Source: Oxalobacteraceae sp. CFBP 8761
Lineage (GTDB): Bacteria; Pseudomonadota; Gammaproteobacteria; Burkholderiales; Burkholderiaceae_D
Direction of reading: 5' to 3'
NCBI GenBank assembly: GCA_014841595.1
Contig: JACYUE010000001.1
Location: 847,654 to 911,653 of the forward strand
Length of the DNA: 64,000 bases
Shown here: in pieces, positions 17,017 to 25,530 of the stretch
Layout: each line of letters starts with the position of its first letter
Numbering within the stretch: position 1 is the stretch's first letter
The notes under the pieces: generated by a model
Database searches by the model: none
What the model was told of the DNA's origin: nothing
Seen by the model: only the letters and a program-made list of their open reading frames with translations
Translations under genes and position numbers: made by a program

Positions 17017-18327
17017 ATGAGTATTTATAACCTGCCATTAGCCGGCCTCGAAATCGGCTTCGCCACATCGCTGATCGTATCGCTCCTGCTCGTGCTCACG
17101 ACACGCTGGCATGGCCGCTACTCGCTTGATGCAACGCGTGGCGTGCAGAAATTCCATATCACCCCAACCCCGCGCATCGGCGGCGCCGCCATCATGACCG
17201 GCCTCTGGCTGGCGCTGGGCGTGTTGCCGCAGGCGCAGCGCGATTTGCTGCTGCCGGTCCTCATTGCCTCGCTGCCAGCCTTTGTCTTTGGCCTGGCCGA
17301 AGACCTGACCCGCACCGTCTCTGTGCGCACCCGCCTGCTGGCCACGATCGGCAGTGGCGTGGTGTGCTGGTTCCTCACCGGCGTCACGCTGCAGCACACG
17401 GGCATGCCACTGCTCGATGGCATGCTGGGCTGGCTGCCATTCTCGGTGCTGTTTACCGCGTTTGCCGTTGGCGGCGTGGCCAATGCCGTCAATATCATCG
17501 ACGGTTTCAATGGGCTGGCCAGCGGCACGGTCGTTATCGGGCTTGGCACGCTGGGCCTGATCGCCATGGGCGCCGGCGATATTCACCTGGCGCAGTTGTG
17601 CTTCGTGATCTGCGCCGTGACCGCGGGCTTTTTCGTTGTCAATTTTCCGTTAGGCAAGCTGTTCCTCGGGGATGGCGGCGCCTATCTGCTTGGCTTCCTG
17701 CTGGCCTGGCTGTCCGTGATGCTGGTCTACCGCAATCCGTCGGTGTCGGCCTGGGCGCCGCTGCTGGCCTGCGCTTACCCGGTTTTTGAGACCGTCTTCA
17801 CGATCATGCGTCGCCTGTGGTGCCGTCGTCATCCGGGGCATCCGGACAGCTGGCACCTGCACAGCCTGGTCAAGACGGCGATCACGGCGCGCTACCTGCG
17901 CATGCTGCCACCGCCGCTGCGCAATGCCTTCGTCTCGCCGGTCTCGTGGGGTATCGCCCTGGTGCCGGCGGCGCTCGCCGTCAATTACGCGGGCGATCCG
18001 GCCGTGCTGGTACAGGGCGCACTGGCCAGTTTCGCGCTGTATCTGGGCGTGTACGCGCTGGTCGTTTCGGCCTGGCGTGCCCGCCGCCGCCATGCGCCGT
18101 TCATCATGCCGGTCGCGACCGCGCCGCTGGCACCGAAGGCGGCTACCGTCGCCGTCAAGCCGGTGGCAGTCAGCCCCCTCATTACGACCAGCAGCAATGG
18201 CCAGGGCGCCACGTCCGGCCTGGTTGCTGCCCGCATTGCTGCCAATCCCTCCGCCAACCAGCCTGGCGGCCTGGCCGATCACAGCCACAAGCAGGCAGCG
18301 CCGGTTCTCGCGCGCCGCCGCATGTAA
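17017..18327 (+). CDS. WecA/MraY-family undecaprenyl-phosphate glycosyl-1-phosphate transferase
   Basis: 436 residues, polytopic with about 10-11 membrane segments in the first 350. Family motifs in order: FHITPTPRIGG, the acidic GLAEDLT loop, VNIIDGFNGLASG, KLFLGDGGAYLLGF and the His-bearing PDSWHLHSLV near 280. Such enzymes start a surface glycan by moving a sugar-1-phosphate (usually GlcNAc-1-P) from UDP-sugar to undecaprenyl phosphate at the inner membrane. The last ~85 residues are a Pro/Ala-rich tail not typical of WecA. It stands beside flagellar genes, far from the glycan clusters at 41-45 and 54-64 kb. Confidence 0.87.
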   Translation: MSIYNLPLAGLEIGFATSLIVSLLLVLTTRWHGRYSLDATRGVQKFHITPTPRIGGAAIMTGLWLALGVLPQAQRDLLLPVLIASLPAFVFGLAEDLTRTVSVRTRLLATIGSGVVCWFLTGVTLQHTGMPLLDGMLGWLPFSVLFTAFAVGGVANAVNIIDGFNGLASGTVVIGLGTLGLIAMGAGDIHLAQLCFVICAVTAGFFVVNFPLGKLFLGDGGAYLLGFLLAWLSVMLVYRNPSVSAWAPLLACAYPVFETVFTIMRRLWCRRHPGHPDSWHLHSLVKTAITARYLRMLPPPLRNAFVSPVSWGIALVPAALAVNYAGDPAVLVQGALASFALYLGVYALVVSAWRARRRHAPFIMPVATAPLAPKAATVAVKPVAVSPLITTSSNGQGATSGLVAARIAANPSANQPGGLADHSHKQAAPVLARRRM

Positions 18328-18493
18328 TCTCCCACGCAATCCGCAGTCCGTAGTACGCACGACGCCGCCCCTGAACTGGGGCAGGTTTCCCCGCTTGTTC
18401 TCGATCTGTCTGCACGGCAATTTCAGCGATAATCTCGCACGCGCAGTACAAAGGCGCCGGTGAGACATTCAAGAGCAATCGAGCGGGGGCACC

Positions 18494-19669
18494 ATGTCGG
18501 ATGATAGCGACGCAGAAAAGACCGAAGACGCATCGCCCAGAAAGATCGAGAAAGCGCGCGAAGAAGGCGACGTTCCCCGATCGCGCGAGCTGGCGACGTT
18601 CACTGTCCTGATGACGGCCGGCGCCTGCCTGTGGGCATTTGGTGGCATGCTTGTCGGCAGACTGGCGACCTCGCTGAAGTCCGGTCTCACGCTCGACCGC
18701 GAACAGATCTTCAATCCCAATATCCTGCTCGAACGCATTCTCAACGACATCGTCAGCGTCATGCTGGCCTGCCTGCCGATTGCCGGGGCCGTCATGCTCA
18801 TCGCCCTGATCTCGCCGATGTTGATCGGCGGCTGGCTGTTCTCGTCGAAGGCGTTCATGCCCAACTTCGGCAAGCTCAACCCGATGAAGGGGATCGGCAA
18901 CATGTTCTCCAAGAACGCACTGGTCGAGCTGCTCAAAGCCATCATCAAGACGATCGTCATTGGCGTGGTCGCGTGGATCGTTGTCAGCGGCCAGAAGGAA
19001 GCGATGCTGGGCCTGGCGGTCGAGCCGCTCAATGAAAGCAGCGCCCATGTCGGCGACATGATTGGCCGCTCGTTCCTGTTCATCACCGGCGCGCTGGGGG
19101 TAATTGCCCTCATCGACGGGCCGTATCAGTTGTGGCATTGGAAAGACAAACTGAAAATGACGCGCCAGGAAATGATCCAGGAATCGAAAGAATCGGACGG
19201 CAATCCTCAGATTAAGGGGAAGATTCGGCAGATGCAGCGCGAAATGGCCCGGGGCCGGATGATGCAAAATGTCCCTACTGCTGATGTGATCGTCACTAAT
19301 CCGACGCACTACGCAGTCGCACTGAAGTATGCGGATGGCAAGGGAGCACCGCGGGTAGTGGCCAAGGGCGTCGATGACGTCGCGGCCAAGATCCGCGAAA
19401 TGGGCGCCGAGAACAAGGTGCCCATGCTCGAAGCCCCGGCCCTGGCCCGCGCCCTGTTCAAGCACACCGAGATCGATGAAGAGATTCCGGAAAAGCTGTA
19501 CTCGGCGGTGGCGGAAGTGCTGGCCTACGTGTACCAGCTGCGGGCTTACAAGAAAGGCGAGGGCGACTATCCGGATCGCCCGACCAGGTTGAAAGTACCT
19601 GCCGAGATGGACCCGCTGAACCCGGCCTCGCAACAGCGACCGGCACCCGATAATGGAGCAACTGAATGA
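18494..19669 (+). CDS. flhB: Flagellar export apparatus protein FlhB
   Basis: 391 residues. A charged N-terminus (EDASPRKIEKAREEGDVPRS) precedes four membrane segments (about 35-210) and a cytoplasmic autocleavage domain with N269-P-T-H272 (VTNPTHYAVALKY), the same numbering as Salmonella. Self-cleavage between Asn and Pro switches the export gate from rod/hook to filament substrates. The C-terminus is a Pro-rich extension. ATG 18494 has a G-rich AGCGGGGGC upstream. It overlaps flhA by four bases (ATGA), so the two are translationally coupled. Confidence 0.97.
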   Translation: MSDDSDAEKTEDASPRKIEKAREEGDVPRSRELATFTVLMTAGACLWAFGGMLVGRLATSLKSGLTLDREQIFNPNILLERILNDIVSVMLACLPIAGAVMLIALISPMLIGGWLFSSKAFMPNFGKLNPMKGIGNMFSKNALVELLKAIIKTIVIGVVAWIVVSGQKEAMLGLAVEPLNESSAHVGDMIGRSFLFITGALGVIALIDGPYQLWHWKDKLKMTRQEMIQESKESDGNPQIKGKIRQMQREMARGRMMQNVPTADVIVTNPTHYAVALKYADGKGAPRVVAKGVDDVAAKIREMGAENKVPMLEAPALARALFKHTEIDEEIPEKLYSAVAEVLAYVYQLRAYKKGEGDYPDRPTRLKVPAEMDPLNPASQQRPAPDNGATE

Positions 19670-21777
19670 CCAACAGCATGAAACTGCCAGCCTGGATGAG
19701 CGGCCTTGGAGCACAAGGCGGCAAGGCGGCAGCCCCGATCCTGATCATCATGCTGTTGGCGATGATGATCTTGCCGTTGCCGGCGTTCGTGCTGGACGTG
19801 TTTTTCAGTTTCAATATTGCGCTGTCGATCATCGTGCTGCTGACCGCGCTGTACACGGTCAAGCCGCTCGACTTTCTGGCCTTCCCGGCCATCCTGCTGG
19901 TCTCGACGATGCTGCGCCTGGCGCTGAACGTCGCGTCGACCCGTATCGTACTGACCGAAGGCCACACGGGCGGCGCTGCTGCCGGCAAGGTCATCGAAGC
20001 ATTCGGCCACTTCCTGATTGGCGGTAACTACACCGTCGGTATCGTCGTCTTCATTATCCTGACCATCATCAACTTCTCGGTCGTGACCAAGGGCGCGGGC
20101 CGTATCGCCGAAGTCGGCGCACGCTTCGCGCTGGACGCAATGCCGGGCAAGCAGATGGCGATCGACGCCGACCTGAACGCCGGCCTGATCGGTGAAGACG
20201 AAGCGCGCAAGCGCCGCCAGGAAGTCTCGCAAGAAGCCGAATTCTATGGCGCGATGGACGGTGCCTCGAAGTACGTGAAGGGCGATGCCGTCGCCGGTAT
20301 CATGATTACCGTCATCAACATCATCGGCGGCCTGATCGTTGGCGTCGTGATGCACGACCTGGCCATTGGCGAAGCGACCAAGATCTACACGCTGCTGGCC
20401 ATCGGTGACGGCCTGGTGGCCCAGATTCCATCGCTGATCATCTCGATCGCGGCCGGTATGGTGGTCTCGCGCGTAGCCAACGATGAAGACGTCAGCTCGC
20501 AGCTGACCACGCAACTGTTCGCCCGCCCTGAATCGCTGTACATCACGGCCGCCATCATCGGTGGCCTGGGCATGATCCCGGGCATGCCGAACTTCGTGTT
20601 CCTGCTGCTGGCGGGTTCGCTGGCTGCCGGTGGTTATTTCATCTCGAAGCGCAAGAAGGAAGCACCGGCGCAGGCGGAAGCCGCCGCCGTGGCCGATGCT
20701 GCCGCCGCTGCCCGTACGGCGCCGGCTGAAAGCGAAGAAGCGACCTGGCAGGACGTGATGCCGGTCGATACGCTGGGCCTGGAAGTGGGCTACCGCCTGA
20801 TTCCGCTGGTCGACAAGAACCAGGGTGGCGAGCTGCTCAAGCGCATCAAGGGTATCCGCAAGAAGTTTGCGCAAGAAGTGGGCTTCCTGGCGCCGCCAGT
20901 ACACATCCGCGACAACCTGGAACTCAAGCCATCGGCTTACCGCATCACGCTCAAGGGCGTCGAAGTGGGCAGCGGCGAAGCACTCAACGGCCAGTTTTTG
21001 GCGATCAACCCCGGCATGGCCAGCGGCACGCTGCCAGGCGTGGTCACCACCGACCCGGCCTTCGGCCTGCCGGCGACCTGGATTGAAGCCAGCCTGCGTG
21101 ACGAAGCGCAAAGCATGGGCTACACGGTGGTCGATGCCGGCACTGTCGTTGCCACGCACCTGAACCACCTGATCACGCTGCACGCGTCGGAACTGCTGGG
21201 CCGCATGGAAGTGCAGGCACTGCTGGACCACCTGGGCAAGGAAACGCCGAAGCTGGTCGAAGACCTGGTGCCGAAAGTCGTCTCGCTGTCGACGCTGCAG
21301 AAAGTGCTGCAGAACCTGCTGGTCGAAGGCGTGCACATCCGCGACATGCGCTCGATCATCGAATCCCTGTCGGAGCACGCCGGCATGACGCAGGACCCGG
21401 CCGAACTGACCGCCGTGGTGCGCGTGTCGCTGGGCCGTGCGATCGTCCAGCAATTGTTCCCGGGCGAGAACGAGTTGTCGGTAATGACCCTGGACAACCG
21501 CCTCGAGCGCCTGTTGATGCAGGCGATGGGCGCGGGTGGCGACGGTACCGGCATCGAGCCAGGCCTGGCCGACACGATCGCCCAGCAGGCAGCGCACGCC
21601 GCCAACCAGCAAGAGCAGATGGGCCTGTCGCCCGTGCTCTTGGTACCGGCGCCGCTGCGCGTGCTGCTGTCGCGCTTTTTGCGCCGCGCCGTGCCTGCGC
21701 TCAAGGTGCTCTCGCATGCCGAAGTGCCCGAGACCAAGACGATTCGCGTGACGAGCCTGGTGGGTGTGCCGATGTAA
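19666..21777 (+). CDS. flhA: Flagellar export gate protein FlhA
   Basis: 703 residues, normal length. The N-terminal membrane half (about eight segments to residue 330) contains the FHIPEP-family stretch (LSFPAILL-type region, TMLRLALNVASTRIVL, and the cytoplasmic FALDAMPGKQMAIDADLNAG loop with conserved Asp residues). The C-terminal cytoplasmic half (about 350-700) docks chaperone-substrate complexes. It couples proton flow to export through the basal body. The start overlaps the flhB stop. A convergent cassette of non-flagellar genes lies directly downstream, separating it from flhF. Confidence 0.97.
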   Translation: MTNSMKLPAWMSGLGAQGGKAAAPILIIMLLAMMILPLPAFVLDVFFSFNIALSIIVLLTALYTVKPLDFLAFPAILLVSTMLRLALNVASTRIVLTEGHTGGAAAGKVIEAFGHFLIGGNYTVGIVVFIILTIINFSVVTKGAGRIAEVGARFALDAMPGKQMAIDADLNAGLIGEDEARKRRQEVSQEAEFYGAMDGASKYVKGDAVAGIMITVINIIGGLIVGVVMHDLAIGEATKIYTLLAIGDGLVAQIPSLIISIAAGMVVSRVANDEDVSSQLTTQLFARPESLYITAAIIGGLGMIPGMPNFVFLLLAGSLAAGGYFISKRKKEAPAQAEAAAVADAAAAARTAPAESEEATWQDVMPVDTLGLEVGYRLIPLVDKNQGGELLKRIKGIRKKFAQEVGFLAPPVHIRDNLELKPSAYRITLKGVEVGSGEALNGQFLAINPGMASGTLPGVVTTDPAFGLPATWIEASLRDEAQSMGYTVVDAGTVVATHLNHLITLHASELLGRMEVQALLDHLGKETPKLVEDLVPKVVSLSTLQKVLQNLLVEGVHIRDMRSIIESLSEHAGMTQDPAELTAVVRVSLGRAIVQQLFPGENELSVMTLDNRLERLLMQAMGAGGDGTGIEPGLADTIAQQAAHAANQQEQMGLSPVLLVPAPLRVLLSRFLRRAVPALKVLSHAEVPETKTIRVTSLVGVPM

Positions 21778-21814
21778 CAGGGATGGGGCAGCGCAGGCGC
21801 TTCCCCCGTGTTCA

Positions 21815-22090
21815 TCATGCCGGAGCAGGGCGATGGACGTGACGCCAGACCAGCCAGCCAAGCGTCGTGACCGTCAGAATTGCGCCCAAGGCCAGCCCCA
21901 GGGCGACGAGTATTTCAAGATCGGCCAGCTCTTCGCCATCCCTTGAGCCGTACAGGTCGATCAGCCAAATTGCCCACGCTTCCGGGAACGGTGGGAAAAG
22001 GTCGTGATGGAGAATCAGAAAACGAGCGAGCACAACAGTGCCAGCAAGGATCCAGATGATCAGAGACAGTCGTATCAGTGCTCTCTTCAT
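21815..22090 (-). CDS. Small two-TM membrane protein, candidate immunity protein
   Basis: 91 residues with two membrane segments (about 7-25 and 62-82) separated by a periplasm-sized loop containing PPFPEAWAIWLIDLYG. Not recognised as a known family. Its ATG overlaps the stop of the DUF2778 gene by four bases (ATGA), so it is translated with it. By position and topology it could neutralise that protein in the periplasm, as immunity proteins do for cell-wall-targeting effectors, or anchor it; this is inference. Confidence 0.65.
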   Translation of the reverse strand: MKRALIRLSLIIWILAGTVVLARFLILHHDLFPPFPEAWAIWLIDLYGSRDGEELADLEILVALGLALGAILTVTTLGWLVWRHVHRPAPA

Positions 22091-22545
22091 TGGACAGTGA
22101 CTCGGCCATAAGCGTGTAATGAGGTGCCTGGAATGAGAACCTGACCGCCTGCGATGAGTTGATGTCGCAGTACGTCGAAGTCAGTCCGGGTTGTCAGCGT
22201 AATGCACCCTTGACTGATGCCGCGCGTACCTGCCGGATGCAGCCTGAAATTTCCTCGTTTCACGGTATTGCAAAAGACTTCATCGTCAATGTGCTTGTCG
22301 GCTGCGTACAGGGCAAACCAGTCGGACCTGTCCTTGATGAAATCAAGTAGCGGACCGAGCCTGCCGCCTGACTGACGATTCACGATGTAGTAGGCCCCTG
22401 GCGGAATTGGGCCGACGCCTGCTGCACAAGCGAACTCGCGTCGATTTTTATGTTCGCCAAGGCCCGAGAAGGCTGGAAATCTTAACGAGCTCATTTCAAA
22501 CGTACTCAGCGGTTTACCGTTGAGTTTGAATGTACATTCGACCAT
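22087..22545 (-). CDS. DUF2778 (Tlde1-like L,D-transpeptidase) protein
   Basis: 152 residues, starting at ATG 22545 with AAGGAG just upstream. The DUF2778 pattern is present: an N-terminal F-K-L-N-G-K-P segment, FACAAGVGPIPPGAYYI (39-55), and the catalytic block RLHPAGTRGISQGCITL with H103, S111 and C114. DUF2778 proteins include Salmonella Tlde1, a T6SS effector that attacks tetrapeptide stems of peptidoglycan. There is no signal peptide, which fits delivery by a secretion system. The cassette sits between flhA and flhF on the opposite strand and is visibly lower in GC. A housekeeping role cannot be excluded. Confidence 0.78.
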   Translation of the reverse strand: MVECTFKLNGKPLSTFEMSSLRFPAFSGLGEHKNRREFACAAGVGPIPPGAYYIVNRQSGGRLGPLLDFIKDRSDWFALYAADKHIDDEVFCNTVKRGNFRLHPAGTRGISQGCITLTTRTDFDVLRHQLIAGGQVLIPGTSLHAYGRVTVQ

Positions 22546-22654
22546 GGAGAACTCCTTGAAGCCTGATTGAGAAGCTTCTGATCATAGGTAGCTGATGCAG
22601 GCACCCGCTGACGTGCCACAACGATGCCGCTGCCAGGTTCCAGGGCCAGGTGGC

Positions 22655-22978
22655 CTATTCCATCACGATCTGCTTCTCGATGAAACCGAGGTCGGTAATC
22701 GTGACAAGAATGTGCAGCGGACTGTCCCAGTCGACATGCAGATGAAACTCGACACCGCCGGGACCGCCTTCGGGATCGTGCGGCCCGATATTGGTGACAT
22801 ACACATTGGCCTCGCCCAGGTGAGGGCGGCCGGGCGGTGAATCGAAGGGGTCGGCTGTAGGCTTCCATTCTGCCGCCGTGATCAGCACGGCCGAGCTTTC
22901 GGTGAGACCGGGCCAGTTGAAATTGACGCGTACACGGCCCTGTACATTGCGGTAGATCAGCCGGATCGAGCGTGCCAT
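22655..22978 (-). CDS. Hypothetical protein, 107 residues, DUF2778-associated
   Basis: ATG 22978 follows AGGAGA at five bases. It is a soluble, beta-rich protein with IRLIYRNVQGRVRVNFNWPG near the start, a Pro-rich middle and HLHVDWDSPLHILVTITDLG near the end; there is no signal peptide or membrane segment. Not recognised. It lies 109 bases upstream of the DUF2778 gene on the same strand, so it is probably the first gene of the cassette and could be a chaperone, adaptor or second effector component; no motif decides this. Confidence 0.65.
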   Translation of the reverse strand: MARSIRLIYRNVQGRVRVNFNWPGLTESSAVLITAAEWKPTADPFDSPPGRPHLGEANVYVTNIGPHDPEGGPGGVEFHLHVDWDSPLHILVTITDLGFIEKQIVME

Positions 22979-23279
22979 GGGGTTCTCCTGATGAGCGTTT
23001 GCGGCACGCCAGCCGTGCCAGTCATGATTCGACCTGGCCGGCGTTCGCAAGATCGGCGCCCGAACGCCACCTGTTTGCGCCAGCACAAACCCGGGCGGCC
23101 GCCGCACCAATCCTGTCTGATTTCAATAAACCGGTATCACTTTTTCTGGTTGCGGGGAAATAGGCCCTTTTCCCCATCCTTCTCGGTTGATCGTTTCCGC
23201 ACGGCATCGACAATAATGATTCCTATCGATGGGCATGTGCCCGTCATGCAGAACATAGATTGAAGTGCGGAGAACCACG
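22979..23279. other. Spacer between the DUF2778 cassette and flhF
   Basis: About 300 bases without a gene. It holds a terminator-like GGGGAAA/TTTCCCC hairpin near 23154-23175 and a GGGCA-tg-TGCCC palindrome near 23231-23242. GGAGA at about 23270 is the flhF ribosome site. No clear sigma-70 or sigma-28 promoter was found. Confidence 0.4.
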
Positions 23280-24677
23280 ATGAAAGTGAAGAAATTTACA
23301 GCGGCAACTTCCCGGGATGCCTTGCGCAAGGTGCGCGAAGCCCTAGGCCCGGATGCCGTCATCCTGTCCAACCGTCCGGTCGACGGCGCCGTCGAAATCC
23401 TGGCACTCGACAATGACGATGTCGCGTCGCTGTCCGCGCCCGTGGCCGACTCCGAGATGGCGCAGCCAAAACCGCAGCTGCAGCACTTCGACGAACTTGC
23501 ACCAACCGCGCCGCGCGCTACCCCGGCACGCCGCTACCAGGATGCCGGTCCGGTCATGAACGCGCCGGTCGCGCCAGCCTACGTCGCACCCGTGGCGCCG
23601 TTGGCCCCGGTCGAGCCGGCCGCAACCTACGCCGAACGCCGTGCCCCTGCGCCTGAACCGACCATCGACATGGCCGCGATGACCGCCATGATGAGCGCCG
23701 CCATCACCCAGGCCAAGGAATCGGCGACCTCGGAAGTCAGCAACATGATGAGTGAGATCCGGGCCATGCGCGGCCTGATGGAAACCCAGCTGGCCGAACT
23801 GTCGTGGGGCTCGACCGCCCAGCGCGAGCCGCACAAGGCCACCGTGCTGCGTGAAATGCTTGCTGCCGGTTTCTCGGCCACGCTGGCACGCTATATCATT
23901 GAAAAAATGCCAGCCATGAACGACGCGGCGCAAGCGATGCGCTGGGTGAAGACCGTGCTGGCACGTAACCTGGCGACCATCGGCAACGAAGACGCGATGC
24001 TGTCCGAAGGCGGCGTGTTCGCACTGGTCGGCCCGACGGGCGTGGGCAAGACCACCACGACGGCCAAGCTGGCCGCGCGCTGCGTGATGCGCCACGGCCC
24101 GGACAAGCTGGCCCTGATCACCACCGATGCTTACCGTATCGGCGGTCACGAACAACTGCGCATCTACGGCAAGATCCTCGGCGTCATGGTGCACTCGGTG
24201 AAGGACGAGGCCGACCTGCGCATCGCCCTGAAAGAACTGCGCAACAAGCACACGGTGCTGATCGACACCATCGGCATGTCGCAGCGCGACCACATGGTGG
24301 CCGAGCAGGTCGCGATGCTGTCGGGCTCGGGCGCCGAGGTCAAACGCCTGCTGTGCCTGAACTCGACGTCGACCAACGAGACGCTCAACGAAGTCGTCCG
24401 CGCCTACCAGGGCAGCGGCCTGCACGGCGCGATCATGACCAAGATGGACGAGGCGGCCTCGACCGGCGGCGTGCTCGACATCGTGATCCGCCAGAAGCTC
24501 AAACTGCATTACGTCTCGAACGGCCAGCGCGTGCCGGAAGACCTGCACGTGGCCGACAGCGCGATGCTGATCGACCGCGCGTTCCGCAACCGTGGCACCG
24601 CCCCGGCGGACGCCGATCTGCCGATGCTGATGGCAGCCACCGCCCAAGCCAACCGCCGCGAGGTGTCGCATGGCTAG
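23280..24677 (+). CDS. flhF: Flagellar biosynthesis SRP-like GTPase FlhF
   Basis: 465 residues from ATG 23280 (GGAGA upstream). An N-terminal basic domain (MKVKKFTAATSRDALRKVRE) is followed by a Pro/Ala-rich linker (about 60-130) and the NG-type GTPase domain with P-loop G251-P-T-G-V-G-K-T258 and downstream ITTDAYRIGGHEQL and DTIGMSQRD motifs. FlhF marks the site and timing of polar flagellum assembly and recruits the first basal-body components. It overlaps the flhG start by eight bases and heads the flhF-flhG-fliA-motC-motD run. Confidence 0.95.
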   Translation: MKVKKFTAATSRDALRKVREALGPDAVILSNRPVDGAVEILALDNDDVASLSAPVADSEMAQPKPQLQHFDELAPTAPRATPARRYQDAGPVMNAPVAPAYVAPVAPLAPVEPAATYAERRAPAPEPTIDMAAMTAMMSAAITQAKESATSEVSNMMSEIRAMRGLMETQLAELSWGSTAQREPHKATVLREMLAAGFSATLARYIIEKMPAMNDAAQAMRWVKTVLARNLATIGNEDAMLSEGGVFALVGPTGVGKTTTTAKLAARCVMRHGPDKLALITTDAYRIGGHEQLRIYGKILGVMVHSVKDEADLRIALKELRNKHTVLIDTIGMSQRDHMVAEQVAMLSGSGAEVKRLLCLNSTSTNETLNEVVRAYQGSGLHGAIMTKMDEAASTGGVLDIVIRQKLKLHYVSNGQRVPEDLHVADSAMLIDRAFRNRGTAPADADLPMLMAATAQANRREVSHG

Positions 24678-25488
24678 TTTCGACTTCGACCAGGCTGAAG
24701 GCCTGCGCCGCATGCTGCAAGGCCCGCGTCCGCGCGTGGTCACGTTTCTGTCGGCCACGCCGGAAGACGACAAAGGCGCGATGCTGGTGAACCTGGGCGC
24801 CTCGCTGGCCCAGGCCGGCAACGAAGTGCTGATCGTCGATGCCTGCAATGTCGAATACGGCGTCGCCCGCCGCCTGGGCCTGAACCGCGGCGCCTCGCTG
24901 CTGCAGGTCGCGCGCCAGGAAAGCGCGCTGAACCAGGTGATCCATCCAGCCCCGCAAGGCTTCGCGGTGGTGCCCATGGGCACGCCCGAATCGGCCGACG
25001 ATGTGCGCCGCCTGAGCAAGACCTTCGACGTGCTGGCCACGCAGGCGGGCATCGTGATCGTCGATGGCGAACTGGGCCCGGACGGCGAATTTCCGGTGCC
25101 CCTGATGTCGAGTTCCGAGATCGTGATCCAGGTGTCGACCAGTGCGGCCTCGATCACCAATGCCTACTCGCTCATCAAGCGCCTGACGCAGGAACTGGGC
25201 CGCCGGCCATTCGGCATCCTGGTCACCGGCGCGACTGAGGGGGAGGCCAAGGTGGTATACGATAATATGTCATTGGCAGCAACACGTTACCTGGCCGTCA
25301 AGCTCAGTTTCATGGGCGCCGTGCCGGCCGACGAATACCTGCACCGCGCCGCGCGCCTGGGCCGGGCCGTGGTCGATGCCTTCCCGCTGGCCGGCGCATC
25401 GGTTGCGTTCCGCCAGCTGGCCGGCAAGTTCGCACTGCCTGCACTGCCGCAGTTCGGCCGCCAGGGCAGCGCGTCCATCGGTTCCTGA
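24670..25488 (+). CDS. flhG: FlhG/FleN-like MinD-family protein with degenerate P-loop
   Basis: 272 residues, overlapping flhF by eight bases. The N-terminal DQAEGLRRML is the FlhF-activating DQAxxLR motif. The fold is MinD/ParA-like (NLGASLAQAGNEVLIVDA), but where FlhG has K-G-G-V-G-K-T the sequence is SATPEDDKGAMLVNLG (residues 28-43), keeping only one Lys. The Walker B region is IVIVDGELG. FlhG normally dimerises on ATP to limit flagellar number and stimulates FlhF GTPase. Here ATP binding is doubtful while the FlhF-activating helix is kept, so it may act mainly as an FlhF partner. Confidence 0.85.
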   Translation: MASFDFDQAEGLRRMLQGPRPRVVTFLSATPEDDKGAMLVNLGASLAQAGNEVLIVDACNVEYGVARRLGLNRGASLLQVARQESALNQVIHPAPQGFAVVPMGTPESADDVRRLSKTFDVLATQAGIVIVDGELGPDGEFPVPLMSSSEIVIQVSTSAASITNAYSLIKRLTQELGRRPFGILVTGATEGEAKVVYDNMSLAATRYLAVKLSFMGAVPADEYLHRAARLGRAVVDAFPLAGASVAFRQLAGKFALPALPQFGRQGSASIGS

Positions 25489-25530
25489 CACAGTCGCCAT
25501 CGACATATAAAGAAAAAGACATACGCCAGC

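Noticed and set aside
19567..21861. 764-codon minus-strand frame opposite flhA
   Set aside because: Shadow of flhA, which has full family motifs; the antisense product has no recognisable features.
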